Shown here piece by piece: positions 16,927-25,039 of a DNA stretch of 64,000 nucleotides (position 1 is its first letter; the number at the start of each line of letters is the position of its first letter). This DNA is from Oceanispirochaeta sp. M1 (lineage in GTDB: Bacteria; Spirochaetota; Spirochaetia; DSM-2461). Position numbers and translations under genes: made by a program. The notes beneath the pieces were generated by a model. The model ran no database searches. It was not told the origin of the DNA and was given only the letters and a program-made list of their open reading frames with translations. The stretch is taken from NCBI RefSeq assembly GCF_003346715.1, contig NZ_QQPQ01000018.1, forward strand, positions 1-64,000, written 5' to 3'.

Positions 16927-19026
16927 TTACTGGCCCATCTCCTGCAGGGCATCCTTACCTTCATAGGAGGGATTCCTCTTCAGCAGATCCTCAACCGTCT
17001 CAGCTGCCTCATCCTTCATCCCCAGTGTAAACTGCACATGGGCCAGTTTGTCCCAGGCATCCCAGTTTTTCGAGTCCAGCTTAATCACCTGTTTCAGGGT
17101 GACCAGGGCCTTTTCATTCTGTTTATCATTCAGATAAGCCTTAGCCAGGTTAAACTGTATCTCCGCATCCTGGGGAGTCAGTTTCAGAGCCTTCTGATAG
17201 GCATCTACCGCGGCATCATGATCTTCCATATGAGTAAAGACATTTCCCATATTGTTATAGACAAGGGAGGATCCGGGGTCCAGGCGCTCTGCTTCCTTGA
17301 GGTATGTCAGAGCAGTAGAATAATCCTCCATCTGATCATAGAGAACTCCCAAATTTATTCTGGGTTTTACATATGAGGAATCAGCTGCTATGGCCTGCTT
17401 GTAAGAAAGGATGGCCTGATCGTTCATTCCCAGGGCTTCAGAAATCTCACCCATGGTGTAGATATAACGGCTGTTTGAAGGATCTATCCTGATAGCCTTG
17501 GCTGCAGAGGTCAGAGCCGAGGAGTGATCTCCCTTCACCATATGGATAAGGGCAATATTCTGATATATATCTCCATCTGATGGTTCCAGTGCAGCAGCCT
17601 TTTCGTATGTGGAAATGGCTGAATCATAATCGCTGTTTACATAGTAGGCGGCGGCAAGACTTCTGAAATACTTACTTTCACCGGATTTAAGTTCAGTTGC
17701 CTTTTTAAAATAACTGATTGCACCTGATGTAATCCCCTGAGAAAGAGACAGTTTTCCAGCCTCCCAGTAGGATGCTGCATGATCGGGACGATATTTAATA
17801 CTCAGCTTCATGGCAGAGAGGGCATCAGCATCCCGTCCCAGTTTGAGATTAGTCAGTCCCATGGCAAAATAGTTACCTTCAATGGAAGGATCGATTGCTT
17901 CGCATTTCTTAAAAGAGGTAAGAGCCTCTGAATATTGTCTGGAACGATACTGCATCTTACCCATTTCATAGTAAAGATCAGCATCCCGTCCATTCAGGCT
18001 TATTGCTTTTTTATAATAGTCGATACCTTCCTGCAGGTCCCCGTCTTTAGCGGCGATATCCCCCAGGGTCACCAGGTTTTCCCAGTGGGAAGGATCCCGC
18101 TGGATGGCTTTTTTCAGATGATCTTTCGCCTTGCTTCTGGCAGCGGCAGAATCGGGATTAGCTCTGTACTCTGCCTGACCGGCAAGGGTATATCCTCTTG
18201 CATCCTGGCTGTCCATCTTAATTATTTCCAGCCCTTTGGCTTCCGCTTCAGCCCAGGAACCGCGTTTCAAAGCATCGCTTCCATCCTCATAGAGAGTCTG
18301 GATAGCCTGTTCCTTCTCTTCACGAGCCTGTCTTTCAGCAGCGGATTCGGCATCTTTTTTAGCCTGTTCCGCCTTACGTTTCAGGCCTGAGGCTCTTGCT
18401 GAACTGGGGTCCAGGAGAAGTGCCTGACGGGCCATATCTATGGCATGGTCGAAATCCCCATCATCAAGTGCGGCCTCCCCCTGCTGTACCAGGGACTCGA
18501 CCTTACGTTCAAGATCCTGCTGTTTCCGCAGCTCTTCAGCACGACGGGCCTCTTCCTGCTCTCTCTGGAGTCTCAACTCCTGTTCACGTGCAAGGATTTC
18601 GGCAGTTCTGTCCGAACCGCCTCCGTCCTGATTCTGCAGGGAATTCCCCAGCTGATCCAGACTGTCCCGGAGCTGCTGATTCTGGTCTTCCAGTTTCTGA
18701 AGATCCTGCTGACGAAGTTCTTCTTCGTAATCTTTCTTATCCTGAAGAATTGAATCCCGGAGATCTCTGGCTTCATCATCCGAGGCATCTTCAATAAGCA
18801 GACTGTCCAGGAGATCCAATGCTCTCTGATACTGGTGCTGCTCCATATATTCCTTGGCAAGGGTCATGATATTTTCACGCTTTGAGGATGATCCGCTGTC
18901 CTCTACGACAACAGTTGTTGATTCTCCACCTGGTGATTTCAGAATAAAAAAGGCAAGTCCGCCCAGCAGCAATATAAGGAGGATCGCTCCTCCGATTATG
19001 AAAAACTTTCGTCTGTCATCAAACAT
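16927..19026 (-). CDS. Membrane-anchored TPR-repeat protein
   Basis: Scaffold-type protein of 699 residues. It has a single N-terminal membrane helix (about 9-28, rich in Ile/Leu) after a short charged cytoplasmic start, then a Gln/Glu/Arg-rich coiled coil (about 85-170). About twelve tetratricopeptide repeats fill residues 170-690, with recurring A-x-x-x-Y-x-x-A-I-x-L-x-P consensus. TPR arrays mediate protein-protein contacts, and the partners are unknown. It is the second gene of a pair with the TPR protein starting at 19855 (28-base gap), so the two probably act together at the envelope. No enzymatic domain is visible. Confidence 0.85.
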   Translation of the reverse strand: MFDDRRKFFIIGGAILLILLLGGLAFFILKSPGGESTTVVVEDSGSSSKRENIMTLAKEYMEQHQYQRALDLLDSLLIEDASDDEARDLRDSILQDKKDYEEELRQQDLQKLEDQNQQLRDSLDQLGNSLQNQDGGGSDRTAEILAREQELRLQREQEEARRAEELRKQQDLERKVESLVQQGEAALDDGDFDHAIDMARQALLLDPSSARASGLKRKAEQAKKDAESAAERQAREEKEQAIQTLYEDGSDALKRGSWAEAEAKGLEIIKMDSQDARGYTLAGQAEYRANPDSAAARSKAKDHLKKAIQRDPSHWENLVTLGDIAAKDGDLQEGIDYYKKAISLNGRDADLYYEMGKMQYRSRQYSEALTSFKKCEAIDPSIEGNYFAMGLTNLKLGRDADALSAMKLSIKYRPDHAASYWEAGKLSLSQGITSGAISYFKKATELKSGESKYFRSLAAAYYVNSDYDSAISTYEKAAALEPSDGDIYQNIALIHMVKGDHSSALTSAAKAIRIDPSNSRYIYTMGEISEALGMNDQAILSYKQAIAADSSYVKPRINLGVLYDQMEDYSTALTYLKEAERLDPGSSLVYNNMGNVFTHMEDHDAAVDAYQKALKLTPQDAEIQFNLAKAYLNDKQNEKALVTLKQVIKLDSKNWDAWDKLAHVQFTLGMKDEAAETVEDLLKRNPSYEGKDALQEMGQ

Positions 19027-19054
19027 TTTATCTCCTACGTTCTAATTAAAGGAA

Positions 19055-19855
19055 TCAATCATCAAGATCCGATTCTTCAAAATTCTCTTCTACTTTTTCA
19101 CTGTCTGCAGTGAAGTTCTTCGTCTGTTGTCCCGAGGATTCAAGACTATTTAATATGCTGTCCAGCAGTGCCTTCTGACGGGCTTCCTCTTCCAGTCTCT
19201 TCTGCTCAGCAAGCATTCTCTGTCTGGCTTCTTCTGCAAGACGTTCCTGCTCTGCAAGCTCCTGCTGTTCTGCCGCTTCTTCGGCTGTCCTGATTCGCTC
19301 TTCTTCGGCCAGACGCCGCTGTTCTTCAGAATCTACTGTCTGCTGAAGCAGAGAAATCATCTGTTCTATATTGGCTCGCTGGGGAGTATCAGGATCTTCC
19401 AGCAGATATTCGAGGTAAAGATCCACGGCTCTCTCATATTTTGCAGTCTGAACCGACATATTTGCCAGATTCAGGAGTGAATTGGTTCTATGAACACCCG
19501 GACTGAGAATAAGTTTGGCATATAAAGGCTCCGACTCCTCATATCTTTTCTGATTTAAATATAGATTAGCCAGATTGAAAGTCAGATCCTTATAGTTGAG
19601 ACCATTCATAAAACGGCCCTGGGTATAGTAATCTTCAGCCTTTATGATATTGCCCATATTTTGATATAAGACTCCCAGATACAGGCAGGCACCGTCATTG
19701 GCGGGATCTTCATCCAGTGCTTTTTTCAGATTGAGAACAGCCTGTTCCTTTCGGCCTTCCCTGTAATCCTTCAAACCTGCCTGATAAAAGTCAGCAGCCT
19801 GAAGAAATGAAGAAACAAAAAGAAATAAAAGTATAGGAAATGCTTTGTTAACCAT
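19055..19855 (-). CDS. Exported TPR-repeat protein with coiled coil
   Basis: A 266-residue protein with a signal peptide (about 1-20, ending L-Q-A-A-D), four to five TPR units (about 20-150), then an Arg/Gln/Glu-rich coiled coil (about 175-235, many A-E-E repeats) and an acidic tail. It is likely located on the outer face of the cytoplasmic membrane. It is upstream of and in the same direction as the larger TPR protein; both share the TPR-plus-QE-rich-helix layout, so a joint complex is plausible. I do not recognise a named family. Confidence 0.75.
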   Translation of the reverse strand: MVNKAFPILLFLFVSSFLQAADFYQAGLKDYREGRKEQAVLNLKKALDEDPANDGACLYLGVLYQNMGNIIKAEDYYTQGRFMNGLNYKDLTFNLANLYLNQKRYEESEPLYAKLILSPGVHRTNSLLNLANMSVQTAKYERAVDLYLEYLLEDPDTPQRANIEQMISLLQQTVDSEEQRRLAEEERIRTAEEAAEQQELAEQERLAEEARQRMLAEQKRLEEEARQKALLDSILNSLESSGQQTKNFTADSEKVEENFEESDLDD

Positions 19856-19986
19856 AATTTCCCTCAGCCCTCATTGGTTTGACAGATCCGTAGAAACTGT
19901 TTAGATTATTAACATACAAAAAAATCCTTTCCTTTACCATACAATGAAGTCAGCTTCTGATAAGGTCGGGTTTTTTCGGAGAATTA

Positions 19987-21351
19987 ATGAGTATAATCAT
20001 CATTCTAATTATAATTTTCGGTACAGGATTATCAGTAGCAATATTTTTTGTCGTCAAATCCGTGATGGCTCCCAAAAGGGTTACCACTCTGGCCGATTTT
20101 GTGAAACAAAATAAAAATGCCCAGGCTGTACGCATGGCCAAACAGATTCTTGCTAAGGAACCTCGAAATTCCGAGGCTCATTATCTTCTGGCAAAGGCTC
20201 TTGAACAGGATGGCAAGGCCGAACTGGCACTCATGGAATTGAAAACCGTCGGGAATATAAACGATTTCAAGGGATACTGCAAAGAAAACGAATTCCGTCC
20301 CAATATTGCCAGACTCTACGATCAGTTCAACTTTCCCGAAGAGGCTCTTAAAGAGTATCTGCTTCTGATAAAGATGGAGCCCCATAACCCTGACTTTTAC
20401 TTCAATGCGGGAAAACTCTTTGAGAAACGGAACAAAGGTGCTCAGGCCGCACAATATTATAAGAAAACAATTGATATGGACCCCAGAAATTCTGAGGCCC
20501 ATTTCAACCTCGGGACCCTTCTTTATAAGGGAAAGAGATATAACGATGCCAAAATTATTCTGGCTAAGGCTATTAAACTTCGCCCGGATAATTACAAGGC
20601 TCACTTTTTTCTGGGGAGGATGCACAAGGAGACTCAGAATTACACCTCAGCCATTCAGTCCTTTGAGCAGGCACAGAAAGACAGCGAGTTTAAGGTAAAG
20701 GCTCTTATAGAAAGAGGGATCTGCTACATCGCCATTAATAATTATGATAAGGGGGCAACAGAACTGGAACGGGCTGTGAAACTGACAAATGAAAAGCCAG
20801 ACGACTCCACCCTCTTTGCCCGGTACTATCTGGCCATGTGTCATGAAAAACAGAGAAATATTGACAAAGCGATTGAACAGTGGGAAAAGATCTATGCTGT
20901 AAAACAGTCTTTTAAGGATGTTGCCGAAAAACTGAGCCAGTTCCAGGATCTCAGAGAAAATGACAGCATGAAAGATTTTCTCACATCTTCAAACCAGAAC
21001 TTCCTCGACTTGTGTAAAAAGATTCTGGAAGGGATGAATCTGTCCATATCAGATCAGTCTCTTACGAAACTGGGATGTCAGGTCATAGCAACCGAAAAAT
21101 CAACCGGTCAATGGCGTAATACAAAGAAGATGCCCATACTGATCCATTTCTACAGAATCACAGATAATATCGATCAGCCCCAGGTAAGAGAATTCAACGA
21201 AGAGATTCAGACACTTAAGGCCTCCAGAGGGATTATGATAACCAGTTTCATGTTTACCAGAGCTGCAAAGGAATTTACCGAATCAAGACCCATTGATTTT
21301 ATTGATAAAACGAAGCTCCAGGAATATCTTGATCAGGCTGTAAAGAAGTAA
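19987..21351 (+). CDS. Membrane-anchored TPR protein with degenerate Mrr-like C-terminal domain
   Basis: A 454-residue protein with an N-terminal membrane helix (about 2-24), then TPR repeats (about 35-310). The last 110 residues resemble the Mrr/RecB-like restriction endonuclease fold: G-C-Q-V-I-A-T-E near the first strand, Q-V-R-E-F-N-E-E-I as the V-R-E-L helix, and G-I-M-I-T-S-F-M-F-T-R-A-A-K-E-F with I-D-F-I-D-K-T-K-L at the end. The catalytic Asp and Q-x-K residues of active Mrr enzymes are not evident (I-L-I-H-F-Y-R stands where Q-x-K is expected). I infer a non-catalytic interaction domain. TPR proteins of this general form are common in spirochaetes. A phosphoesterase follows eight bases downstream. 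Confidence 0.75.
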   Translation: MSIIIILIIIFGTGLSVAIFFVVKSVMAPKRVTTLADFVKQNKNAQAVRMAKQILAKEPRNSEAHYLLAKALEQDGKAELALMELKTVGNINDFKGYCKENEFRPNIARLYDQFNFPEEALKEYLLLIKMEPHNPDFYFNAGKLFEKRNKGAQAAQYYKKTIDMDPRNSEAHFNLGTLLYKGKRYNDAKIILAKAIKLRPDNYKAHFFLGRMHKETQNYTSAIQSFEQAQKDSEFKVKALIERGICYIAINNYDKGATELERAVKLTNEKPDDSTLFARYYLAMCHEKQRNIDKAIEQWEKIYAVKQSFKDVAEKLSQFQDLRENDSMKDFLTSSNQNFLDLCKKILEGMNLSISDQSLTKLGCQVIATEKSTGQWRNTKKMPILIHFYRITDNIDQPQVREFNEEIQTLKASRGIMITSFMFTRAAKEFTESRPIDFIDKTKLQEYLDQAVKK

Positions 21352-21359
21352 ATGCTTAA

Positions 21360-22049
21360 ATGAAAATACTCATAGTCGCAGACCATAAGGATCCTCTCGT
21401 CTACTCTCCCAATATCAAAAAAAGATTTGGAGATGTGGAACTTGTTCTGGGAGCCGGCGACCTGAATATGGATTATTACGGCTTTATTGTCAGCAGTCTG
21501 AATAAGCCCCTCTACTTTGTGTTCGGTAATCATAACCTCAAACACTTCAATGCTTTTAAGAAGAGAGAATCCCCACTCCAGTACCAGCCCGACGGTGCTG
21601 CCATGGACAGTCTCTACGGGCACAGTTTTGGTGCAACATATATCGGGGATAAGGTTGTCAGGATCAAATCGAAGAATCTTCTAATTGCCGGTCTGGGAGG
21701 CAGCAGGCGCTATAATAAAGATCCAAGCCAGTACACAGAATTCCAGATGTACATGAAAATATACAAAATGATTCCACGTCTTATGTGGAACAAGATGCGC
21801 CATGGCCGCTACCTTGATATTCTATTAACCCATGCCTCACCCCGCGGGATTCACGACAAGGATGATCCCTGCCATAAGGGATTCAAAAGTTTTTTATGGT
21901 TTATGGAAAAATTCAGCCCACCCTATCTCCTTCATGGACATATTCATTTATACTCATTAAATGAGAAGCGTGTGACTCAGTATAAAAACACGACAGTAAT
22001 TAATACCTATGACCATTATGTATTGGATTTTGAGGTGAATGATGAATAA
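21360..22049 (+). CDS. Calcineurin-like metallophosphoesterase
   Basis: A 229-residue protein of the MPP superfamily with a two-metal active site: D-H near the N-terminus (V-A-D-H-K-D), G-D-L-N (about 38-41), G-N-H-N (about 58-61), T-H-A-S and the closing G-H-I-H motif (about 201-204). There is no signal peptide, so it is cytoplasmic or peripheral. The substrate could be a nucleotide, phospholipid or phosphoprotein. It sits between the TPR-Mrr-like gene and the ParB-like gene in one operon, overlapping the latter by 11 bases. Confidence 0.85.
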   Translation: MKILIVADHKDPLVYSPNIKKRFGDVELVLGAGDLNMDYYGFIVSSLNKPLYFVFGNHNLKHFNAFKKRESPLQYQPDGAAMDSLYGHSFGATYIGDKVVRIKSKNLLIAGLGGSRRYNKDPSQYTEFQMYMKIYKMIPRLMWNKMRHGRYLDILLTHASPRGIHDKDDPCHKGFKSFLWFMEKFSPPYLLHGHIHLYSLNEKRVTQYKNTTVINTYDHYVLDFEVNDE

Positions 22050-22956
22050 TGACATGACAAACTCTCAGGCTTCTGCAGATTTCAACAAGGCTAAAAGCAA
22101 AGCTCTTTTTAACACGGTTATGAATATTCTCCGCCCTGAGAAGCGGGAACTCCTCTCCTTTTATGATGTTAAGTCACTGATTAAAACAAAATCAGAAAGC
22201 TATGGCGGCATGCAGACTGTTAAAGTGGATGATATTGCCGGAAGTGAAGGACGCTACAGTGATTTCAACAAGGCATTTCTTCCTAAAAAAGAACATCTCA
22301 GGAAACGCTGGGAAAGCATAGATAAAGCCTATATGGGTGATGTGATCCTACCTCCCATCCAGCTGTATAAAATGGGCGATATGTTTTTTGTAAGAGATGG
22401 GAATCATCGTGTATCTGTTGCCAAGGCTCAGGGTGTTTATTCCATTGATGCTGAAGTTTTTGAACTTTCTACAGAAATAGAGATTAAAAGCGGTATGGAT
22501 ATGATGGATCTTAAACGTTCTGTCATTGCCTTTGAACGGAATCAGATCATCAATCAGACCGACCTGGACGGGATAATCGAAGAGGGAGAAATATTCTTCA
22601 CCGCACCGGGACGTTATGAGGAGATGCTTCAGCATATTCTGGGTCACAAGTATTTTATTAATATGGATCAGGAAGAGGAGATAGCTCTGCCTGTTGCCGC
22701 ACGATCCTGGTATGACAATCTTTATGTTCCGGTTGTTGAGACAATCCGGAAGGCCAACCTTTTATCAAGATTCCCCGGAAGAACCGAAGCGGATCTTTAT
22801 ATATGGATTGTAAAACAGTGGCATTACCTGAAAGAGAAATACGGTCAGGAATATCCCCTGGAAGCAGCAGCCGCAAAGTATACTGAAGAACATGGATCAC
22901 ATTTCCTAAAGAACCCCATCAAGTGGTTCAAGGAAAAATTCACGACTCAGGGCTGA
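22039..22956 (+). CDS. ParB-like (ParB/Srx fold) domain protein
   Basis: A 305-residue cytoplasmic protein. Residues about 65-150 contain a ParB/sulfiredoxin-like core: L-P-P-I-Q-L-Y-K-M-G-D-M-F-F-V, then R-D-G-N-H-R-V-S-V-A-K-A-Q-G, the 'box II' pattern of ParB N-terminal domains. There is no clear DNA-binding helix-turn-helix, and the C-terminal half is helical and ends in a conserved-looking W-F-K-E-K-F segment. Recent work assigns CTPase or nucleotide-binding roles to ParB-type cores, but no activity can be assigned here. The start overlaps the phosphoesterase stop and is preceded by GAGGTG. Confidence 0.7.
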   Translation: MMNNDMTNSQASADFNKAKSKALFNTVMNILRPEKRELLSFYDVKSLIKTKSESYGGMQTVKVDDIAGSEGRYSDFNKAFLPKKEHLRKRWESIDKAYMGDVILPPIQLYKMGDMFFVRDGNHRVSVAKAQGVYSIDAEVFELSTEIEIKSGMDMMDLKRSVIAFERNQIINQTDLDGIIEEGEIFFTAPGRYEEMLQHILGHKYFINMDQEEEIALPVAARSWYDNLYVPVVETIRKANLLSRFPGRTEADLYIWIVKQWHYLKEKYGQEYPLEAAAAKYTEEHGSHFLKNPIKWFKEKFTTQG

Positions 22957-23666
22957 GAAGCCTTTCCATCGCTTGAATCAGCAGCCCGGTCTTCCTCCGG
23001 AGCCAGCAGAAAGGGACCGGACTTGAGGCCGTAACCGCCTATTTCATCCTGAAAATAAATCATCACCCACCGGGCAATCTGTTTCTCCTCGGAGCTGATG
23101 ATTTCATCAATACGAAACCGGCCGGGAGCACTGTATTTCTCGGTGATTAAAACACCCTTATCATTATAGAACCACAATACAACCGGTTCTCTTCCTCCTG
23201 TGGAGATCAACAGACTGTCATCAATGACTTTCAAACTGGGAAAGGTGAGTGAAGCCGCTTCCAATGCGGGGTCACTCACCTTGAAAACAGTCTCATTCCT
23301 CTGACCGCTGCGGTCAACAATCAGGAGCCTGTAATCACCTCCGGGAATGCTTCCACCCCGGGTTAGACCGTTGGAACCAAGCCAGCTTTCACCTTCCACC
23401 GAATAGGAGACCCAGTTATCAGGATTCAGATTCCAGGACCATCCAAGGTCATCCCTATGGATGGAAATCTCACTTATATCCTCAATACCATCGCTATCTT
23501 CAAGCTGTGCGAAAAAATTAAGCTCAGCATAGACACCGCCTCTGCTGAAATCCTTTGTATACACAACCATCCAGTCGGTATTGATAATGGTCGGGGGACT
23601 TCCTGAACAGGAAAAAAGGAGAATCAGAAGTCCTGTAAATGCAGAAAAAGGGAACAGCTTCTTCAA
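22947..23666 (-). CDS. Predicted lipoprotein of unknown function
   Basis: A 239-residue protein with a type II signal peptide: hydrophobic stretch at about 8-19 and lipobox L-F-S-C with Cys20. The mature part is rich in beta-type sequence (R-D-D-L-G-W-S-W-N-L-N, G-G-D-Y-R-L-L-I-V-D-R-S-G-Q) and resembles an immunoglobulin-like or beta-sandwich fold. No family is recognised. Its start overlaps the stop of the SelB-like gene (four bases), so both are in one transcript, which is an odd functional pairing. Its 3' end overlaps the convergent ParB-like gene by 10 bases. Confidence 0.7.
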   Translation of the reverse strand: MKKLFPFSAFTGLLILLFSCSGSPPTIINTDWMVVYTKDFSRGGVYAELNFFAQLEDSDGIEDISEISIHRDDLGWSWNLNPDNWVSYSVEGESWLGSNGLTRGGSIPGGDYRLLIVDRSGQRNETVFKVSDPALEAASLTFPSLKVIDDSLLISTGGREPVVLWFYNDKGVLITEKYSAPGRFRIDEIISSEEKQIARWVMIYFQDEIGGYGLKSGPFLLAPEEDRAADSSDGKASQP

Positions 23667-24886
23667 GCTTCACTCTCCTCAACTACCCTTCGAGTATGTC
23701 CTTCACTTGTTTTAATCAGGCCGTCATTTTCCATTGTATCCAGAAAGGCGATAAGACGGCTTCGACTCAGATTTTCAAACCCCTTGATATCGGTCATTTC
23801 GAAGTCCTTATCACGGGGAAGAATCTCCATGAGTCTGCCGGTCTGAGACTTGTATGATTCTTCATCAATTACAAAACCTTCAAAGACTCTGAGAAGTCCA
23901 CGTCGTTCCATAGCATGCAGTCTGCTTCCAAGATGGAATGTCTCTTTTATAGGCAGCCCCTCACTCCCGGCGGCCACAAGACCTTCCAGCCACATCCGGC
24001 TCATGGGAGAGAGAAAGTCTCTGTGATCTTCACATTTGTTCAGAAGAAAGCCTTTTTTTCTGATAATAAGTCCCTCTTCTATTCTTTTGCCGCTGATTTC
24101 CCTGCAAAGGGACAGCGGCAGGTTCAGAAGCTCTGAAAGCTGTTCTTCAGTAAGCCCTTCTTCTGATCGGGTTCGTTTATCCAGAACACTCAGAACTTTG
24201 TCATAGGTCCGGGACATAAGCACCCAGCCGCCTACTTTCACAGATCCCTCAAATTCAGATTTCTGCAGTGAGGGAGGAAGGGGCATGGCACCGCGAACTC
24301 TGAGATTCATGGAAAAGACCGCTTCTTCCCCGGGAAAGTTCTTATTCTTTGCAAGACGCGCCTTCATCTTCTTCAGCTCATCAGGACTCCATGGTTCGGC
24401 CATCAAGAGGAGAAACTCCCCCTTCTGCGAGCCTTTGCTTACCTCATAGATCTGCCCGGGTATCTGAATAAAGGAGAGACGGGAACTTAAAAGAACAACA
24501 TTGTCACCTTCAGAAATGCTCACACTGTCAGGACTCTGCAGGTCAGGTGTATCCCGAAGCTGCAGAGAGAGGGAAGATGCATCCCGGATTTTTTGTTTCC
24601 AGAGCACAAGAGCTTTCCGCCCTTCACCGGCAGCCAGACCTTCGGGAATAAGAATATCCCCTTCCCTCACTCTGTTTCGGGAGATTCCCTTAAGCTCGAG
24701 AATAACATCCTTCTCCTCTGTACTGCTGCGGACATTCTTAAGACGGAAAGAATGGCCTCCTGGAAAAAGAAGAAAACGGCCCTCTGTAGGGGGGGCTCCA
24801 AAGATCTGAGCCGTAAGACTCAGCCCTTTTCCCTCTGCTCTGGGGGCGGATTGAACTGTATAATGGCTGATTTGTGACAAATGCAC
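23663..24886 (-). CDS. SelB-like protein (beta-barrel plus winged helices) lacking the GTPase domain
   Basis: A 407-residue protein. Residues about 15-90 resemble domain II of selenocysteine elongation factor SelB (G-x-G-x-S-L-T-A-x-I ... F-P-G-G ... L-E-L-K-G-I ... V-R-E-G-D-I-L-I). The C-terminal half (about 235-400) looks like serial SelB-type winged helices, ending L-I-A-F-L-D-T-M-E-N-D-G-L-I-K with T-R-R-V. The N-terminal G domain, with its P-loop and N-K-x-D motifs, is absent. Upstream in the same frame only about 28 open codons precede a stop, and the divergent gene begins at 25040. The start is GTG at 24886 or TTG at 24880, the latter better spaced from GGAGAG. It may be a paralogue with a new role or one part of a split factor; the family match is by eye. 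Confidence 0.5.
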   Translation of the reverse strand: MHLSQISHYTVQSAPRAEGKGLSLTAQIFGAPPTEGRFLLFPGGHSFRLKNVRSSTEEKDVILELKGISRNRVREGDILIPEGLAAGEGRKALVLWKQKIRDASSLSLQLRDTPDLQSPDSVSISEGDNVVLLSSRLSFIQIPGQIYEVSKGSQKGEFLLLMAEPWSPDELKKMKARLAKNKNFPGEEAVFSMNLRVRGAMPLPPSLQKSEFEGSVKVGGWVLMSRTYDKVLSVLDKRTRSEEGLTEEQLSELLNLPLSLCREISGKRIEEGLIIRKKGFLLNKCEDHRDFLSPMSRMWLEGLVAAGSEGLPIKETFHLGSRLHAMERRGLLRVFEGFVIDEESYKSQTGRLMEILPRDKDFEMTDIKGFENLSRSRLIAFLDTMENDGLIKTSEGHTRRVVEESEA

Positions 24887-25039
24887 TCTCCATACTGATT
24901 TTTTTAAAGTTTTTGAAAGCTTTAGATGCAGGGTCCTGCCCTCCCGGGCTATACTGTGACTTCCCGCGCACTAAAGCCGGTTACCCCCTATCTTAACATA
25001 TTAGACAGGGAGAAGTGAATAAGAGAGTATGAGAGGATT

